A stretch of 64,000 bases of DNA, taken from positions 1,885,001 to 1,949,000 of the forward strand of contig JARUPZ010000009.1 of assembly GCA_031213475.1 (NCBI GenBank), given 5' to 3'. Under the pieces are notes generated by a model that worked only from the letters and a program-made list of their open reading frames with translations, was not told where the DNA came from and did not search any database. Origin of the DNA: Nereocystis luetkeana (Eukaryota > Sar > Phaeophyceae > Laminariales > Laminariaceae). Every line of letters starts with the position of its first letter. The stretch's first letter is position 1. Shown here one piece after another: positions 1 to 13,800 of this stretch. The translations under genes were made by a program, and so were the position numbers.

Positions 1-90
1 AGAAGGGATCTTTAGGTTGGTAGGCTGTTCGGATGTTTTGGTTCCTGTTGGGATGAAGGCACGGGCGAAGACCCAACCCAACCCCTGACT

Positions 91-116
91 CTAACCCTAA
101 CCCTAACCCTAACCCT
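91..116. repeat. Interstitial telomere-type tract (CCCTAA)4
   Basis: Four tandem CTAACC units preceded by related CCCAACCC sequence. This is the complement of the TTAGGG telomere repeat. It is short and embedded in ordinary sequence, so it is internal and not a chromosome end. Confidence 0.6.
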
Positions 117-555
117 GACCCCAAACCGCAGCCGAAACGGGGCCAAAACTCGCCATAAACGAGGCTACGCCGAGTTTGCATCGAACCAGGAAGTTTCTCA
201 GATGCAGACGACGATTCCGAAGTGCAGACCACGCTAGACATTTTTCAAGTAAAAAACATCCCTGAAGATCCCTTCTCCCAGACTGCTAAACCTACTCACC
301 CCCAGGGGGTAAAAATAAAATAAAAATCAAGTACACCACACCAACATGCGTCACCGTACTACAGTGTGATACGTACGCGCGCGGACCTCCTTTTTTCATG
401 TTTTTTTCTGAAAAAGTAAGTGTAGATGTGCTCCAGTTATCGTGTGTACTACTTTTTGCTCGTTTTATTTTTTCACCGAGGTATTTCTTCCAATCCAGAG
501 TTATTGGAGCCTGTCCTGCGACCACGGACTGCATTGTATTGTGAGTTAATGTGAG

Positions 556-593
<38 letters not shown>

Positions 594-814
594 GTAAGTG
601 CCGTCTGAGTAATTTGTCTGTATGTACGTAGTCAATCCTACTCTCCCCCTAAAGGTGCAAAAAACACGTTATTTTTGCGCCGAGTTTTCTCGACTAGTTT
701 TGCTGTGCTTGTCGGCATCCATCGTACACTTACTTGACGAGTCGAGAGAGTACCGACAATCTCTTCAAGGACAACGCGCGACTACACAACATTCACTTTC
801 CTTATCTTCCAAGT

Positions 815-932
815 TATTGCGGGGGAACACAGTAAATAGGGCCTGTGGTGCCCACAAAAACCTGTGTATCCACCTATTTTCACTATTAATAACAATATAT
901 ATTTGGTCCTATTTTACCATGGTTCCCCGTAA
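815..932. mobile_element. MITE-A copy 1
   Basis: Diverged copy: the left end has TATTGCGGGGG, the interior AAAAACCTGTGTATCC, and the right end GGTTCCCCGTAA. It matches the 110-120-bp MITE-A consensus along its whole length. Confidence 0.6.
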
Positions 933-941
933 GAGTTGTCG

Positions 942-1074
942 TATTACAGGGGGCCATAGTTAATAGGACCTATGGTATGCATAAAAACCTACCAGGTATC
1001 TCAGGGTATCCATTTAACCATTTTTACTAACAATATTTGGTCCTACTAACTACTATGGTCCCCCATCATAATAG
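942..1074. mobile_element. MITE-A copy 2 (with TACCAGGTA inside)
   Basis: Ends match TATTACGGGGGRCCATAG and its complement. Relative to clean copies the centre carries CCAGG and TCTCAGGG segments, each flanked by TA. It lies directly next to copy 1. Confidence 0.8.
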
Positions 1075-1758
1075 TATTATAGTGACTATTTTGCTCTGCG
1101 CTTTTCGGGACTGTTTTTTTGTGCGCGCGCGCCCACAGCAAGCAGCAGTATACCGCCCCCGGGGAAAAAAACATTCAGTCGCGCTAATTTTTTGGTGACT
1201 AATATTTTACTGATGATGAAAGATGTATGTGTATGATTGTGTGCGCGCGCATCCATGCCATAAGCAAAAAATATTATGCAACACAAACAAATGGGATGCA
1301 TACACCGGGTAGATAGTTTCTCCTCAGTAATTGAGGAGCTCTCATGCGGTCATGTGCATAGTTCGGTCCCAAAGCCCGGCCTTTATCACGCGTCTGTATG
1401 GCGCATACAAACACCGACCGGTATTTGGGTGTATGTATACGTATGTTTGTCGAATTTTCGTACTTTTGCCAACTTTTCTCTTCGTACACACCAGTATAAT
1501 TTGTGACCAGAGAACTTGTATCTCTTCTAGGATTGAAGAATCGGCACGGACACTGGTTGTGCTGGATGTCGACGGGTAGAAAGAACGGTTTAATGTGAAG
1601 AACACACACACATACAGGTACCTGGTGGTACCGAAATACGGCACGTACGTACGTGCCGTCAGCATAGGGGCCATAAAAGCCGCACCGAAGAAGAATCGAA
1701 AAAAGGTGGTGCACTGGTATGATAGCGATCCCATAAATGAGGACGCTCGCCCAATCCT

Positions 1759-1865
1759 ACCGTAGCGGGAAGGGGGGAGAAGAGCCTGCTATGTGACCCC
1801 GGATCTGAGTTACGAGTTGGAAGGAGAGAGAGAAGAAGATGTGCGAAGATAATGAATGGGATGGG

Positions 1866-1905
<40 letters not shown>
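1759..1905 (+). mobile_element. 5'-truncated SINE copy with poly-A tail
   Basis: Matches the 3' half of the SINE at 43477 (ACCGTAGCGGGAAGG through GATGAATGGG-like end) and finishes in about 39 A. The tRNA-like head is missing. Confidence 0.7.
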
Positions 1906-1906
<1 letters not shown>

Positions 1907-3199
1907 GGCGATGATGATTGATGTTCGTTCAGTGACCAGCGACACTGCTGGCTCGATATTTATTTAGTGGTATAATACTTGCGTTTGTCTCTCGTGCGGG
2001 GGGTATAACTCGGGAGCCGCGCACCGCAAGCTCAACACTGACTGCGTGCGAAGATCCCCGAAAAAAAAACAAAAAAAAAAGAAGTAGAGAAAGTTTATTC
2101 AACCGCAGAGACAGAGCTATTCTTCCCCCCTTTCCCCTCTCTCTCTTTCAACGGCATCAGAGAGAGGGAGAGAGGTCTCTCTCTCTCCTTCCTCCCCACT
2201 CCCTCTCGATAACGGGCATGGCATACGGTTATACGCGGCAACTAGAAAAAAAAGGGCAAGGGCCGCCCCTTTCGCCACACCCGCCAGCCACGCTCATACA
2301 GCATAGATAGGCATCAATCAATCAATCAATCAATCAATCAGGAATGATGAGCCAGCAGCCGCCACCACATCAACCAACAATAAATTTAAAAGCCATCGAT
2401 CAGTCAGTTCAGCATGAACGAGCCGAGCCTGCCACACCCACCACAATCAATCAAATCAGCCCGCACTTTTCATGAAGTGCCTGCATTATATATAATACTC
2501 TTCTCCGCGAATTATTGCACACTAAGTCTTCTGGAAGGATAGCACAGCAATTAAAACCCTAGGCGCCACCCGATGAAACCAACAACCGTTCGTCCCGCCA
2601 CCCTTCAAGCATCTTCGTGAGCATACTCGCTTCGTCTCACCGCTGCTTGCAGTAAATCTTGCAGCAGCAGTAGTAGTAGTATTCATATGATGGCCTTTTT
2701 TTTCTACTGCGGGACGAACACCGACCCAACCCTCCAGTCATCGGAATACGAACTACCAGGCATAATAAACTTACAAATTCAAGGCAAGACAAAAATACAT
2801 ATAGACCCGTTCCCGAATGAAAAAATGCCGACTCGAACCCCAAAACACACCAACTTCCTTCCATGCACGCAGTCAGCGGAATATAAGGTCACAAGTTGGA
2901 GAAAAAAACACACAAGTGTCCTCACACTCCATAAATAAAAAAGTTGGCTCGAACCCCAAACACGGAATAATTATAGCAAAAAAAAACGCAGACAGACAGA
3001 TAAGACAGACAGATCCGAAATCCCTGGCGAACGAGCCCAAACAAACCCAAAGAACAAGCAATGTAAGGGAAAAAACGAACCACAAAAAAAAAATGTAAAT
3101 AGCTTCGTACGTACGTATGTGGTATGACACTGCTGGTTGATGTTCCACTCAATCAAATGAACAGCAAGGAGAAGCGGAGCTAACGCAAGCAGGCAAGAA

Positions 3200-3345
3200 A
3201 AATGCCCCCCCCCCCCCCCGCGTTTTGTGCATTAAGCAATGCCCACTGCCTGGTCGGGGAAAATTTGACGTGCTCCGTCCTGGCATTATACATAGGGATG
3301 CGAGGGCCCATGGCCAAACGCGACTACGCCCATGCATGACCTAAA
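3200..3345 (+). repeat. Element E fragment 1
   Basis: Contains the family core: GCAAGCAATG-like sequence, GGTCGGGGAAAA, GTGCTCCGTCC, GATGCGAGGG and a CCATGCATGA-like end. Next to a poly-C run. Diverged. Confidence 0.5.
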
Positions 3346-3662
3346 AACCACCCCTCCCCCCTCACCAAACCGGGCGAAAGGAGCAACATAACTATAAAAA
3401 CTCTTGGATGATGACGCACGCGCAACTGTTGCTTCATTCGACAGCATCAGGTTCACGATATCATCATTTTATATTACACCAGGCATATAAACTTGCCTCG
3501 CCCCACCTGCCCCTCCCCCCGGCCACTTCCCTATACAGATCACATATATACCGCTCGTAACCCCCATATGTCTACTACCATGCTGTGGTTGTTGATTGCT
3601 GCCCACAAGCAAATACAGAACCTCAATCGTTCATTGGACATAATGAAAATCAAGGTTATATA

Positions 3663-3998
3663 GCGCACCATCCACCTACGAAGTAGCGTACCTTTTATTG
3701 GACCAGAATAATAGGGTAATACCTTTTTTACTCTGTTTCTACCTTCCTTGCAATTAAAATAAACAATGCGAGCAGGGTGGTTTTGTTGGAAGCAATCAAA
3801 ATCGATAGGCGCCACCCACGAAGTAGAGTACCTTTCATTGGACCGGATGAATACGATACCTGGTACCTTTTTTCGGACCGCTACCAACCAAAATCAATCG
3901 GCGCGACCCACATACTACGGAGAGAGTAGATTACATTTCGTTGGACCCGAATGATGGGATACCTTTTTTTGGGCCACACTCAAAAAATCAATCGGCAC
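3663..3998. repeat. Three-copy minisatellite (about 100-145 bp units)
   Basis: Three imperfect copies of a segment with CACCYACGAAGTAG, a TTGGACC..GAAT..GATACC core and AATCRATCGGCRC. The second copy carries TACCTGGTA where the first and third do not. Confidence 0.6.
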
Positions 3999-5306
3999 GA
4001 TCCGACCCCGTTCACGTCAGTTCAATCAAGCACGACGAGACCGAACGCACCTTACGTCGCGTTACGTGCGTACGTACGTACTGCTGCACATAATACGCCG
4101 TATAAACTAAAAGTGATGGGCGTTGTGTGAGTTCGTACAGGACTAACTACCTGGTAGCATTTTGTCCACCTTATTCCTTACTTAGGAACCACACACAAGA
4201 ATAATCTAAAGAAACCATCGAAAACCACCTAAGACACCCACCCGAAACGCCCGGAACGCGAAAACAAAATCACGAAAAAAAAGAAGAGAACACCTGACTG
4301 CGACACCAACAGGTATTCATACCCCACCAGGCTCAACTTATCGGGTGTGCATCTTACGCAATATCGAGGTAGATAGAAAACAGACACGCGGCGAAAACAT
4401 GACAGGGACGGCCCATTTTAAAGACACGCGCGCCTTTACATTGTACCCGCTATATATATTACGGAAACGATTGAAAAGTACCGGTAGACTCAATGTACTT
4501 TTATAGACTAAACAAGCCCTTAATTTTATTTACCCCTAGACTCAATCTGCCTCTGTATGGCAACCCTCGTCAGCAGTAGGAGGGGGGGGGGGGCGACGGC
4601 GACTACTCTGCTGCTGTTTATGCGTACTTCAACGATATACTGCTTGTTGCCCTACTCCTAAAAAAAAACCCGACTCAGTTCAATTGAACACCATACTTCA
4701 GTTTACCAGTATTTCAACGATACGCTGGCAATTTTCAGTATTTTCATCTCAATGCATGCACCATGCATGCCGCTCGCCACAACAAGGCAACTGATGACCC
4801 TTTTGAGTGCTTCTACTGTTGTCTGCTTACTCGACGATGCCCTCCTCCCGGCGAAGTCCTGCTGTTTATCAGTACTTAAACGATATACTGCTACTGCTTA
4901 CCAGTGTCTACTCATGACGTAGCGCTACTGTTGTCACCGATGTTCACGATATACTGATTACTCACCAGCAACCGTACTCTATATGCCCGTGTCAAGAAAG
5001 CAACGGCTCTATGACAACGGCTCTGTTGAGGGGTTACGCTCTCTGCCGTGTTCGGCTTTTACGACCACCCCCCCCGCGCGCCTCGGTTAGTTGCCCGAGA
5101 CACGAACCCCCCCACCTCCCCTCGCCATTTCCCCCCCCCCCGCTCTCTCTTAGCGTTGGAGAAACTTAGCTTTTGTTTCTTTCTCTCCCTCCCTCCCTCG
5201 CTTCCTCCTTACCTACTCTCCCTGTCAAGGCAAAATCATAACTACGAACAAACACGAAAATACATCTCATCCCTTCCTCGCTTGCTCTTCGCTTCACCAG
5301 CCAGCA

Positions 5307-5345
<39 letters not shown>

Positions 5346-5404
5346 AAAGCCACTTATTGTCAACCAGAAAAAGGCCACACCCCCGCCCCCGCCTCACTCG
5401 CGCC

Positions 5405-5570
5405 TGGTGCAAGCAATGAATGCCTGCCTGGGCGGTGAAAACCTCACGTGCTCCGTCCCATCAATGTAGAGATGCGAGGGTCTATGGCCATACGACTGCA
5501 CCCATGCAAGCCACTTGAAGAGCCCCCCGATACGACTACGGCCACGCATGAACATGAGTACCCCCCCTAC
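5405..5570 (+). repeat. Element E fragment 2
   Basis: Family core present (TGGTGCAAGCAATG, GGTGAAAACC, TGCTCCGTCCC, GATGCGAGGGTCTATGG, CATACGACT). It ends in a C-run. Confidence 0.6.
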
Positions 5571-6869
5571 GCCCTCCTACCCTATCTCTCTTTCGATCAG
5601 AGCCATCCTGCACCAGTCAGCAGAGGTCACACCCTCTCTGCCCCCCCTCCTTTCTCTCTCCATCAAAAACCTCCTTTATCAAGTCAGCAAACAGGACAGC
5701 CCCCCCCCCCCCCGTCCACTCTCTTCTCGGTAAAAAAAAAAAAAAACACCGGCTCTCGAGACAAGCCACACCATCGCATCCAACACAAAACAAGACACAT
5801 TCTGGTGCTTGAGTGTTTCGTGTTTTTTTAGTGATGGTCCAAGCAAAAGAAGAAACATCTATCTACCCGTACGTCATGACCAACCGAACAAACGAAATGT
5901 CGAGAACATAACGAACGGGTCTCGAGGCAAGCATACGTCCCACCCCCATCCTATACACTCATAGAAAGGACAGACCCTTTACCTTGCTCTTTACCATCAT
6001 CCATCCCAGACACCAAAAAACGACACCCTCAATCTTGCTCTCTTCTCTCACTATATGTAAAAAAGGCACTGCATGCAGAAAGAACGTATATGCTACTCCG
6101 AGTTACGCACGCCCAAGGAGGTTTTGGTTATATCAGAGACGAGAGCACACAAGTGTTGTGGTGACCGCAAGCCAACGAACGGCTCTCGAAAAAAACACCA
6201 ACCACCACCACCACCACCACCGAGAGACGCCTTTTTGTTTAAAGAAAGATTCACAAACCGATAGAAACTGCCCGAAACCTAGAAAAACAAAGAACAAGAT
6301 AACCTCTCGAGTAAGGTTTTGATTACCCTCTACGCTCATCTTACTCTTACGCAAAAAAATTGCACACCTACCATCTGTATCCCCCCCCCCCCGAGCATAA
6401 TGTAAAACACCAAGAGAAACAAAATTACACAAACCAAAACGTACTTCGTTCGAACTAGAAACACAGAAACGCACCATTTTTTCAACCGACCTCACCGCAT
6501 ATCTACCGCTCTCTAGGAGAACATTGCTATTCCTCCCGGCATCCATCTGCTATCACTCATCTTCCCCAAAAAGCACCCGGTAAGTGTAGAATCCACTGCC
6601 TGCTATGCTACTCAGTTAGTATATCTATAATATAAATAAACCTCTGCTTGCTGCTTGCTCCCGTGCACTGCTTTTCAGGTAGGTACCTGGCACCAGTCAG
6701 GCACGAAAAAGGCACTGACCGCCTCTCCCGAGTATCAACTCGTCAGGTGCAGGCACTACTTCCCCCCCCAAAAAAACACTCCCTGCTACTTACTTCACTC
6801 CCCGAGCAACCTATCAGACACCACGGTGTAATCAATGCATGCATGCATATGCATGCACCCGGCACTCGG

Positions 6870-9800
6870 TTAGTAGAGATCGCCGGCTTCGACGCCACCG
6901 CTAGAGCTAGCCGCAGTAGTAACAGCACCCCCACTTGCGGTAGCCGTCATAATCTTCCCACTCCACCCCTTCGCCGTCCCCGCTATCTTGTGAAGTCCAC
7001 CTATCTTAGACAAAAACTGCGCGGATTTAATAACACCACCACCACCACCATCACCCTCACCACCACTTTTATCCGCCGTCACGTCCCCTTGGCTCTCGGA
7101 ACCAACACCCCCTTTCTCATACGCCGTTACGTCCCCTTGGGTCTCGGAAACACCCCCCCCCCCCCCCGTCCCGCCTCCGCCTCTGCTACCTTTTGAGCCA
7201 CCCCCCCCAACCCCACCTGGACCCTTGACCGCATGCATGCCGCCACCACCGCCATAGCGAGGGCTGCCGTACCGAGGGCTGGTGGTATTTGCAGTCAGGA
7301 TGTCTTCTTCGGGCACGGTGACCGCGCGCCGGAAGAGGAGACCTGGCCTAGCGAAGGGCGCCGCCGTCGCCGCCGCCACCGCCGCCCGGCTTTTGGACGC
7401 GGCCGCGGTCTTGATCTTGTTGAGGGCGCTGCTGCCGTTGATCATCATGTTCCTACTGCTGTTCCTGTGCTTGTCGCTCCCATTCCCGTCGGCGCCGCAA
7501 ACACCACCGCCGCCGATCTCCTTATCCCCTCCGCCCTCCCCGCCAAGAACGCCGCTGCCACCAGCGGTACCAGCGGCAGCCGCAGCAATAGCGGCGGCAG
7601 CGGCGGCGGTAGCGGTGTCAACTTCGGGAAGCAGGTCATCCGCAGAAGGAACAGCACGGAACGTCGCCGTAGCCTCGGGCTTCGTCCAGGAGACCGCCCC
7701 CCCCCAACCCCTCGATCCCTCGCCTTCCACGCTGTCCACCCTTTGCAAACCCTTCGCCTTGGCCGCTGCTGCTCCCGGCTCTTTCACCTGAGGAAACACG
7801 CCTTCGGAGGCCGTAGCTCCCGGAAAGCCTTCCACGTCGGAATCTCCCGGGAAGATCACCATGTGGGGGGCCTCCCAGTTGCTTCCCCTTGGGCACTCTG
7901 GTCGTCCGCCGCAGTTGTCACAATTGGTGTACTCGTACTCGCTTCCAGCGTCGGGGTCACTACTGTCCTTGTCAACATCATTGCTGCCATTTTTGCTGCC
8001 CGCGGAGGCACAGCGGGCGGAGGTACAGCGCATGCATGCGGGAGGCGTGACCTCCGGGGTGGGGGGGAGGATGGGCGAGTTGGGCCCGCCGCCGTGAGCG
8101 TCCTCCGCGTCCGGGTCAGTCCCCGACGCCACGAGGTGACGCAGGAAAGCCTTGGCCTTCGCCCCGCCAACCTTCGTCGCCGCTGCCGCTGCCGCCGCCG
8201 CGGCCGCCGCGCAGGCCGGTGGCTCCTCCTCCTGCTTTAGCCTCTGCCTCTCCTGCTGCAGCAGCAGCTTCTTTCGCTTCTGCTCCTGCTTCTGCTCCTG
8301 CTCCCGCTCCCGCTGCAGCTGCAGCTTCTGCTTCGCGAGGGCGTCGTCCGCCGCCTCCTTTTTGGCCGCCGCCAACGCCGCCGGCCGAACACCGACCCCG
8401 GCCCCCCACGGCATCACTGCCGCGGCCGCCTTCTGCTGCAATGTCTGCTGCTCGGTCGAGGGCGAGGGAGACGTAGCGCTGGCGTAAGACGAGCGCTGCG
8501 GCGAGCGCGAGCGGGAGCGCGAGCGCTCTCGGGAGGGCGAGGTGACGGGCGCGGGAACAGCGCCGATAACCTTGCCGCTACTCGTTTTCATCACGTACGA
8601 CGAGGCCGCCGGTCTATTACTGTCGCCCTTCACTCCGCCGCTGCTGACTTCACCGCCGCCAGCAGCAGCCGCGAGAAGGAGCTTCCGTTCGTGCTTCTCC
8701 TTCCTGGCGGCCATGAGCGCGCGCTTTCCCTCCTCCACGAGAGCAGCAGTTTCGGCGGGGGTAAGCCTGCGCGACGACCTCGAGAACGTGCCACCGCGAC
8801 CGCCGCTAGACGACGAGTCCGTAGGAGACGAGGAGGTGATGATGGTGAGACCTTCACCTCTACCGAGTCCGCTGCTAGTCCCGCTGGCGCCGTCCTCCGC
8901 GCCCTCAGCGATGACGTCGCCACTGCTACTGCTGATCCCAAGGGAAGGAGAAGCGGTACCTTCTACGTCGCGTTTCTTCTTCTCCATTGCAGCAATCGCG
9001 GCGTCAAGCCCTCCAGGACCCTGAGGCAGCAGCGAACCGGGGGCAACCTCCTCTTGGGGGGGAGCGGGGGGGGGCTGCATGGACAGGTGCCTGCGGAGCA
9101 GTCCCGAGGGCGCCGGGGCAAGGTCGGTGCTAGTCACAGCTCCCCGGGTCCAGGCCCGCCTCTTCACACCACCGCCCGGGGTCGTGATCACCTCCTCCTC
9201 CTCTTCCTCTACCCCTTCCCCCTTCTCCTCTCCTTCCTCTTTCTCCTCGCCCTCCGGCGGCACAACCACCGTCATCGCTCCGTTCGACGAAGCCGATGAC
9301 AGTTCTTTCGCAACATCGTCATCTCCCTCCACTCCGACGTCCCCGCCTCCCTTCCCCCCCCCTTCCGTACCGGAATCACCGCCCCCGCCCTCTCCTCCTC
9401 CTCCTTCAACGGGGGCCTTTTCATCTTCATCCCCGGCTGGCGCCACAGTAGGCAAAGTTGACGCCGACACCACCACCGCCGCCGCAGTCGCCGCAGCAAC
9501 CGCCGCAGCAGCTTGCGCAGCCGAAGAAGCGGTAACCGCGGCGGCCACCGCCCGCTTCGCCCGCGCCGCCCTCATCCGCCCCCCCGCCCCCGCTCCGCCT
9601 GTATTCGCCCGTAGCAACGCCCGCGTCCCCGCCCTGGTCCACGACCTCCTCGTCCCTTCCGCCTCAGCGAGCTTTGCCGCTGCTGCAGCGGAGGCATTCG
9701 AAGCAGCCGCTGCCGCCGCTTCGGCCTCGGTCTCTGCTTCCACCGCTGCCGTCGCCGCTGACGCGAGCGCTGCCGCCGAGTCTGCTGCCGCGGCTGCTGC

Positions 9801-10293
9801 CGATACCGCATCGGAGGCCGCGGCGGACGCTTCTTCGGCCATCGCTTCGGCTGAGGAAGCCGACGCTGTCGTTGCTACTGCCTCCGCAATTTCTCCCGCC
9901 ACGGCGCCCTGACTGTTGTGGGCGTCGTTTCCGGTAGCCTTTTCGTCGGCAGCGTTTTCGGCATTTTTTCCGGTAGCGCTTTCGTCAGTAGCACTTTTAT
10001 CGGAAGCGTTTTCAGCGATTTTTCCGGTAGCGCTTTCGTCGGTAGCGCTTGTAGCGGCCGGGACCGCATCAGCACCAGCAGCAGGGTATTCTGTTGGTCC
10101 GTCGCCCTCCAGCCCAGCCCCCTGCGGAAGTACGGGCTGCTGTTGTTGGTCGGGCTTAGGCTCATCGCCGCCGCTGTTTGCTGCTGGTTCTGGAGCTGGG
10201 TCGGGCAGTACGCCCATACTGGCCTCGAGGTTAGCGCCAGGCTCGACGCAAAGGTCTCCGTAGGAAACGTGGCCGGAGCACGTTGCTCCGCAC
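6870..10293 (-). CDS. Bactofilin-like gene, exon 4 (last beta-helix turns and low-complexity tail)
   Basis: The acceptor CCTGCTAG ends at 10294. The first base completes an Arg codon and the frame continues CGATCSGHVSYGDLC and VEPGANLEAS, the closing turns of a bactofilin domain. The remaining roughly 1,120 residues are Ala/Gly/Ser-rich. Visible sub-features are a Ser/Arg-rich tract with SPSRERSRSRSRSP (about residues 5473-5497), a Gln/Glu/Lys/Arg coiled-coil-like stretch (about 5543-5582) and two Cys triplets, CMRCTSARC and CDNCGGRPEC (about 5643-5692), that could bind zinc. The exon ends with a TAA at 6870-6872. The sequence upstream of the acceptor is a polypyrimidine tract that stays open as leaderless frame and should not be translated. 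Confidence 0.72.
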
Positions 10294-10791
10294 CTAGCAG
10301 GAGGTAGGGAGAATGGGGGGATGGAGGTGGCAGGGAGAGTGGGAGATTGAGGGAGGGGGAGGGGACAGGGAAAAAGGGAGAGGAGGAGCGAGGGAGAGGG
10401 TAGATATGGGTAAAGGAAGGTTGGTATCATATATTGCTGGAAAAAAATGGAATAAATATCAGCGGAACATTACGCACCAATGTTGGGGCGTCGCATGGAA
10501 TCTTCCAATACACCAGGAGTTGTAAATATGTCGGTATCAAAAAAAAGAAGAAAAAAAAATGTCAGAAGTTTCGACAAAAGCTCCTTTTCGGTGGGGCAAT
10601 GACGTCAGAATAACAGAAGATAGGAGTATAGATCACTACGGTTAGACAACGTACCGGGTTTTCCGACTTTTCCGTCAAACCGGAACTTTCACGTATGTAT
10701 CGTATCGGTTGTCAGCTCTCGGAAAATAAAGTGCCCAAATTTACGATGAACACAAAGATAATTCGGCGACACAAAGATACGACCGATTTAG

Positions 10792-10826
<35 letters not shown>

Positions 10827-13800
10827 GTATTTTGCTCATCCCCTTTATTATCTTCGCACATCTTCTTCTCTCTCTGCTTCTAACTCGTAACTCAGATCCG
10901 GGATCACATAGCAGGCTCTTCTAACCCCTTCCCGCTACGTTACGTGCCTTCATTTTTATCGCGAGAAGATTTCAGCCTTTTCTTCCCTCGTCGACTCGCA
11001 TCGAATTGTGCCTGCCCACGCTGCAAGGCGCTCTCAACAATTGAATCCTTTTTTATTTTTATTTTTGCAAATAAAGTCAAATGTACGACCCACCTGGGGC
11101 TCGAACCCAGGACTCAAATACTACCAGAATTCGAGTTTAACCACTTAACCACCGGGGCGACCGGCACACTAGTTTACGTATTGCATCGGTTATCAAGTTG
11201 GAAACTAAAACGTCCCGATCTCCGATAAAAAACACCTTTCGGCGACGCAATGATAAAACGAAACCAGATCATTTTGTATCACATTCATGTTGGGACATCG
11301 TATAGGGTTTTCCGATAAATCGGAATTAGTATGTACCATATCGTTTCTCCAATCAGAAAGTATGCGTGGTTTCTTGTCTGTCCCTCTCGATCTCCGCCAA
11401 CACCCATTCATCCACGTAGCGAGGCAGGAGATGTATATTTTAATTGTCTACCAGGTAGGTATACACTGCTGCCTCCTCCCCCACATGTTATAATATATAT
11501 ATATATATATATATATACGAGGTGAATGGATTCGACGTGAGGTGTCTGCCAGAAATAATAAAATAGCGCCTTCCTCGTCTGCAGGCACATCGGCATGTAT
11601 TACCCGAGTGTCGGCTAACTCCTCGATGTCACCAAAAGATCACACGGCTGATGCCAATGGAACACTTTATATATAGAGTACCGTCTGCTTAAAAAACAAA
11701 ACCCCGGTGGCTTGGAAGGTTGTCCGCGTGCCTATCAAGATCAATTTCATGGGTTCGAGTATCACTGAGCGCATGCTCGTATATACCTGGTAGGGACTTT
11801 TTGTTGCATTAACAAATTGATTGGCGGAAAGCGCGAGAGCGTGAGCTAGCTACATTCGATGAAAATCGACGCGCAGTGGGAATGCCGAACCCTATGCGCG
11901 ACAAAAAATCCAGGCACGTACCGGGGGGGAGCAGGGACGACACCTGTAACCACGGCTTGTCCAGAAGATCGCTCCTACGAGTTAGGCTGGAAAGTAAAAG
12001 TGAATGATGACTAAGTTTACTTACGTACGTACACGTAGGTGTACGAGCAATTTACCGTCCAATTAAAGTTAGCCCCCTCATCCCATGTAGTATTGCCAGC
12101 CAATCCCAGAATGTAAGGGAGAAAGGGGTTGAGGAAGATCGTGACTTGAGTTTGTGCGAAACTAAACGATCATTATCAGCGACTTGAGTTAGTATGAGAC
12201 CAAACGAATATTACCAGTATTGCAGAGTAATTCAAGGCGTCATTAAACAGTCCTCACCTCGGAAGGCGCACATTAAAGCATGTCCAAAACAATAAGTCCG
12301 TGGCCACAGGGACAGGCTCCAAAAACTGGAGCGGAAGGATATCTCAGGGGGAACATCGTTACATATATGCAGCCAAAGCTCACCACCTTGTGTCACATTT
12401 ACAACTGATACCTCATTTTTTAATAACGATAATGATGCACACAGCGCTTGTTCTATCGAAATAAATCACACCATCCACAAAAAAAAAAAGAGAGAATTCC
12501 GGAATATACTTCATGACTTCAAACAACGCCATTTATTTTCATGCATTCACCTGACGGTCAAGAGATGCCTGCACTCCATGTTTCCATCGAAGGTGCCCTT
12601 GACAGTCACATTATCCGCGAGAACTTTGCCTTCGACGGTGGCTCTGGAGAAAAAAAAAAGAGATGCGAATACGAGGGGGCGAGCTGAGCGTAAGGAGGGG
12701 CCGGGTAGGGGCGATGAGATTATCCATGCTAAAAACAACAACAACAAAAAATGGGCAGACGTGCATTTTGATTTGATAGGTTGAACTCGAAGCAAAATGA
12801 ACCGCCGTTGCCTCCCCTCCGCAGCCTGCCTCCCCCCCCCCCCAGAAAATCACTGACTGTTTGTTTTTTTTTCAACAAAAAGTCACCACCACAACCTCCA
12901 CGAACCTAACTCCTACGTACTCGGCGACCCAACCGAATCCAGCCAAAGCACACCGAACCGAACGTATCCTAACTCACTCCGTTTACTTCAGCCACACCTA
13001 ACCCACCCCAAGGGAGAAGATGCTAGGAAGTAGTGCGATATCATGGGAGAGGGGAGTGACAGGGAGGAGATGGTATTAAGAGGGTGCTTTTTTACATTGG
13101 CGGAGGCCATGTAGAGAGAGAAGGATGAGGTGATGAAAGTGTTGCAGTGCGTTGAAGCAGTCGAGGGAAGAGAGGGGGTGGGGGTGTTGATACCTATACT
13201 GCCTTTAGGACTGTGGGTACATGCATACATGTGATTTGGATGTTACGGTAAGACGTCGATGGGATACAGCAGTACTCCTGCGGTTTCACGAAATAAATGG
13301 TTGAGTTGCGTCGGCAGCTTTGTTAATAGGGTGAAACAAAAAACGAAGGTATTTTGCGCACCCAACTCGTATATCAGGACAAACCACATGGAACTGTTAC
13401 GGGGGGCCATAGTTACTAGGACCTATGGCATACATAATAACCTATACCCTGGTATATTTAACCATTTTTTACTAACAATATTTGGTCCTACTAACTATGG
13501 TCCCCCGTAATAGTGCGAGATTATTTTTGTGGAGGGAAAACAAATTGGGCTCCGCAAGCTCACCCTTCGTCGATCTGCAGGGTTTTCACGTCCATCGCAC
13601 CCGCCACCTGGCCCTGCACCACCAACAGCTTGTTGGCGCCGGCAATGTCGGCCCCCTCCATCACCTCCTCTGGGCTCACGACCATCGTAAGCATCTCCTG
13701 CCCGTCCTCCGACCCCTGCGCGCCATCGACGTCGACATCGCTCGCTGCTGCTGCGCCATCAGCCTTTCCCGAGGAGGCGGCAGTGACAGCAGCAGCAGCG

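Larger units (their letters stand above)
1..6869. other. Intergenic region, left end
   Basis: I see no convincing gene. It holds a telomere-type tract, (ACA)n at 556-593, two MITE-A copies, a SINE fragment with long poly-A, (AATC)n at 2312-2340, degraded element E copies, a 3-copy minisatellite, loose repeats of CAACGATATACTGC type at 4620-4960 and (CT)n at 5311-5341. The 3' end and polyadenylation region of the bactofilin-like gene should lie just left of 6870. Confidence 0.5.
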
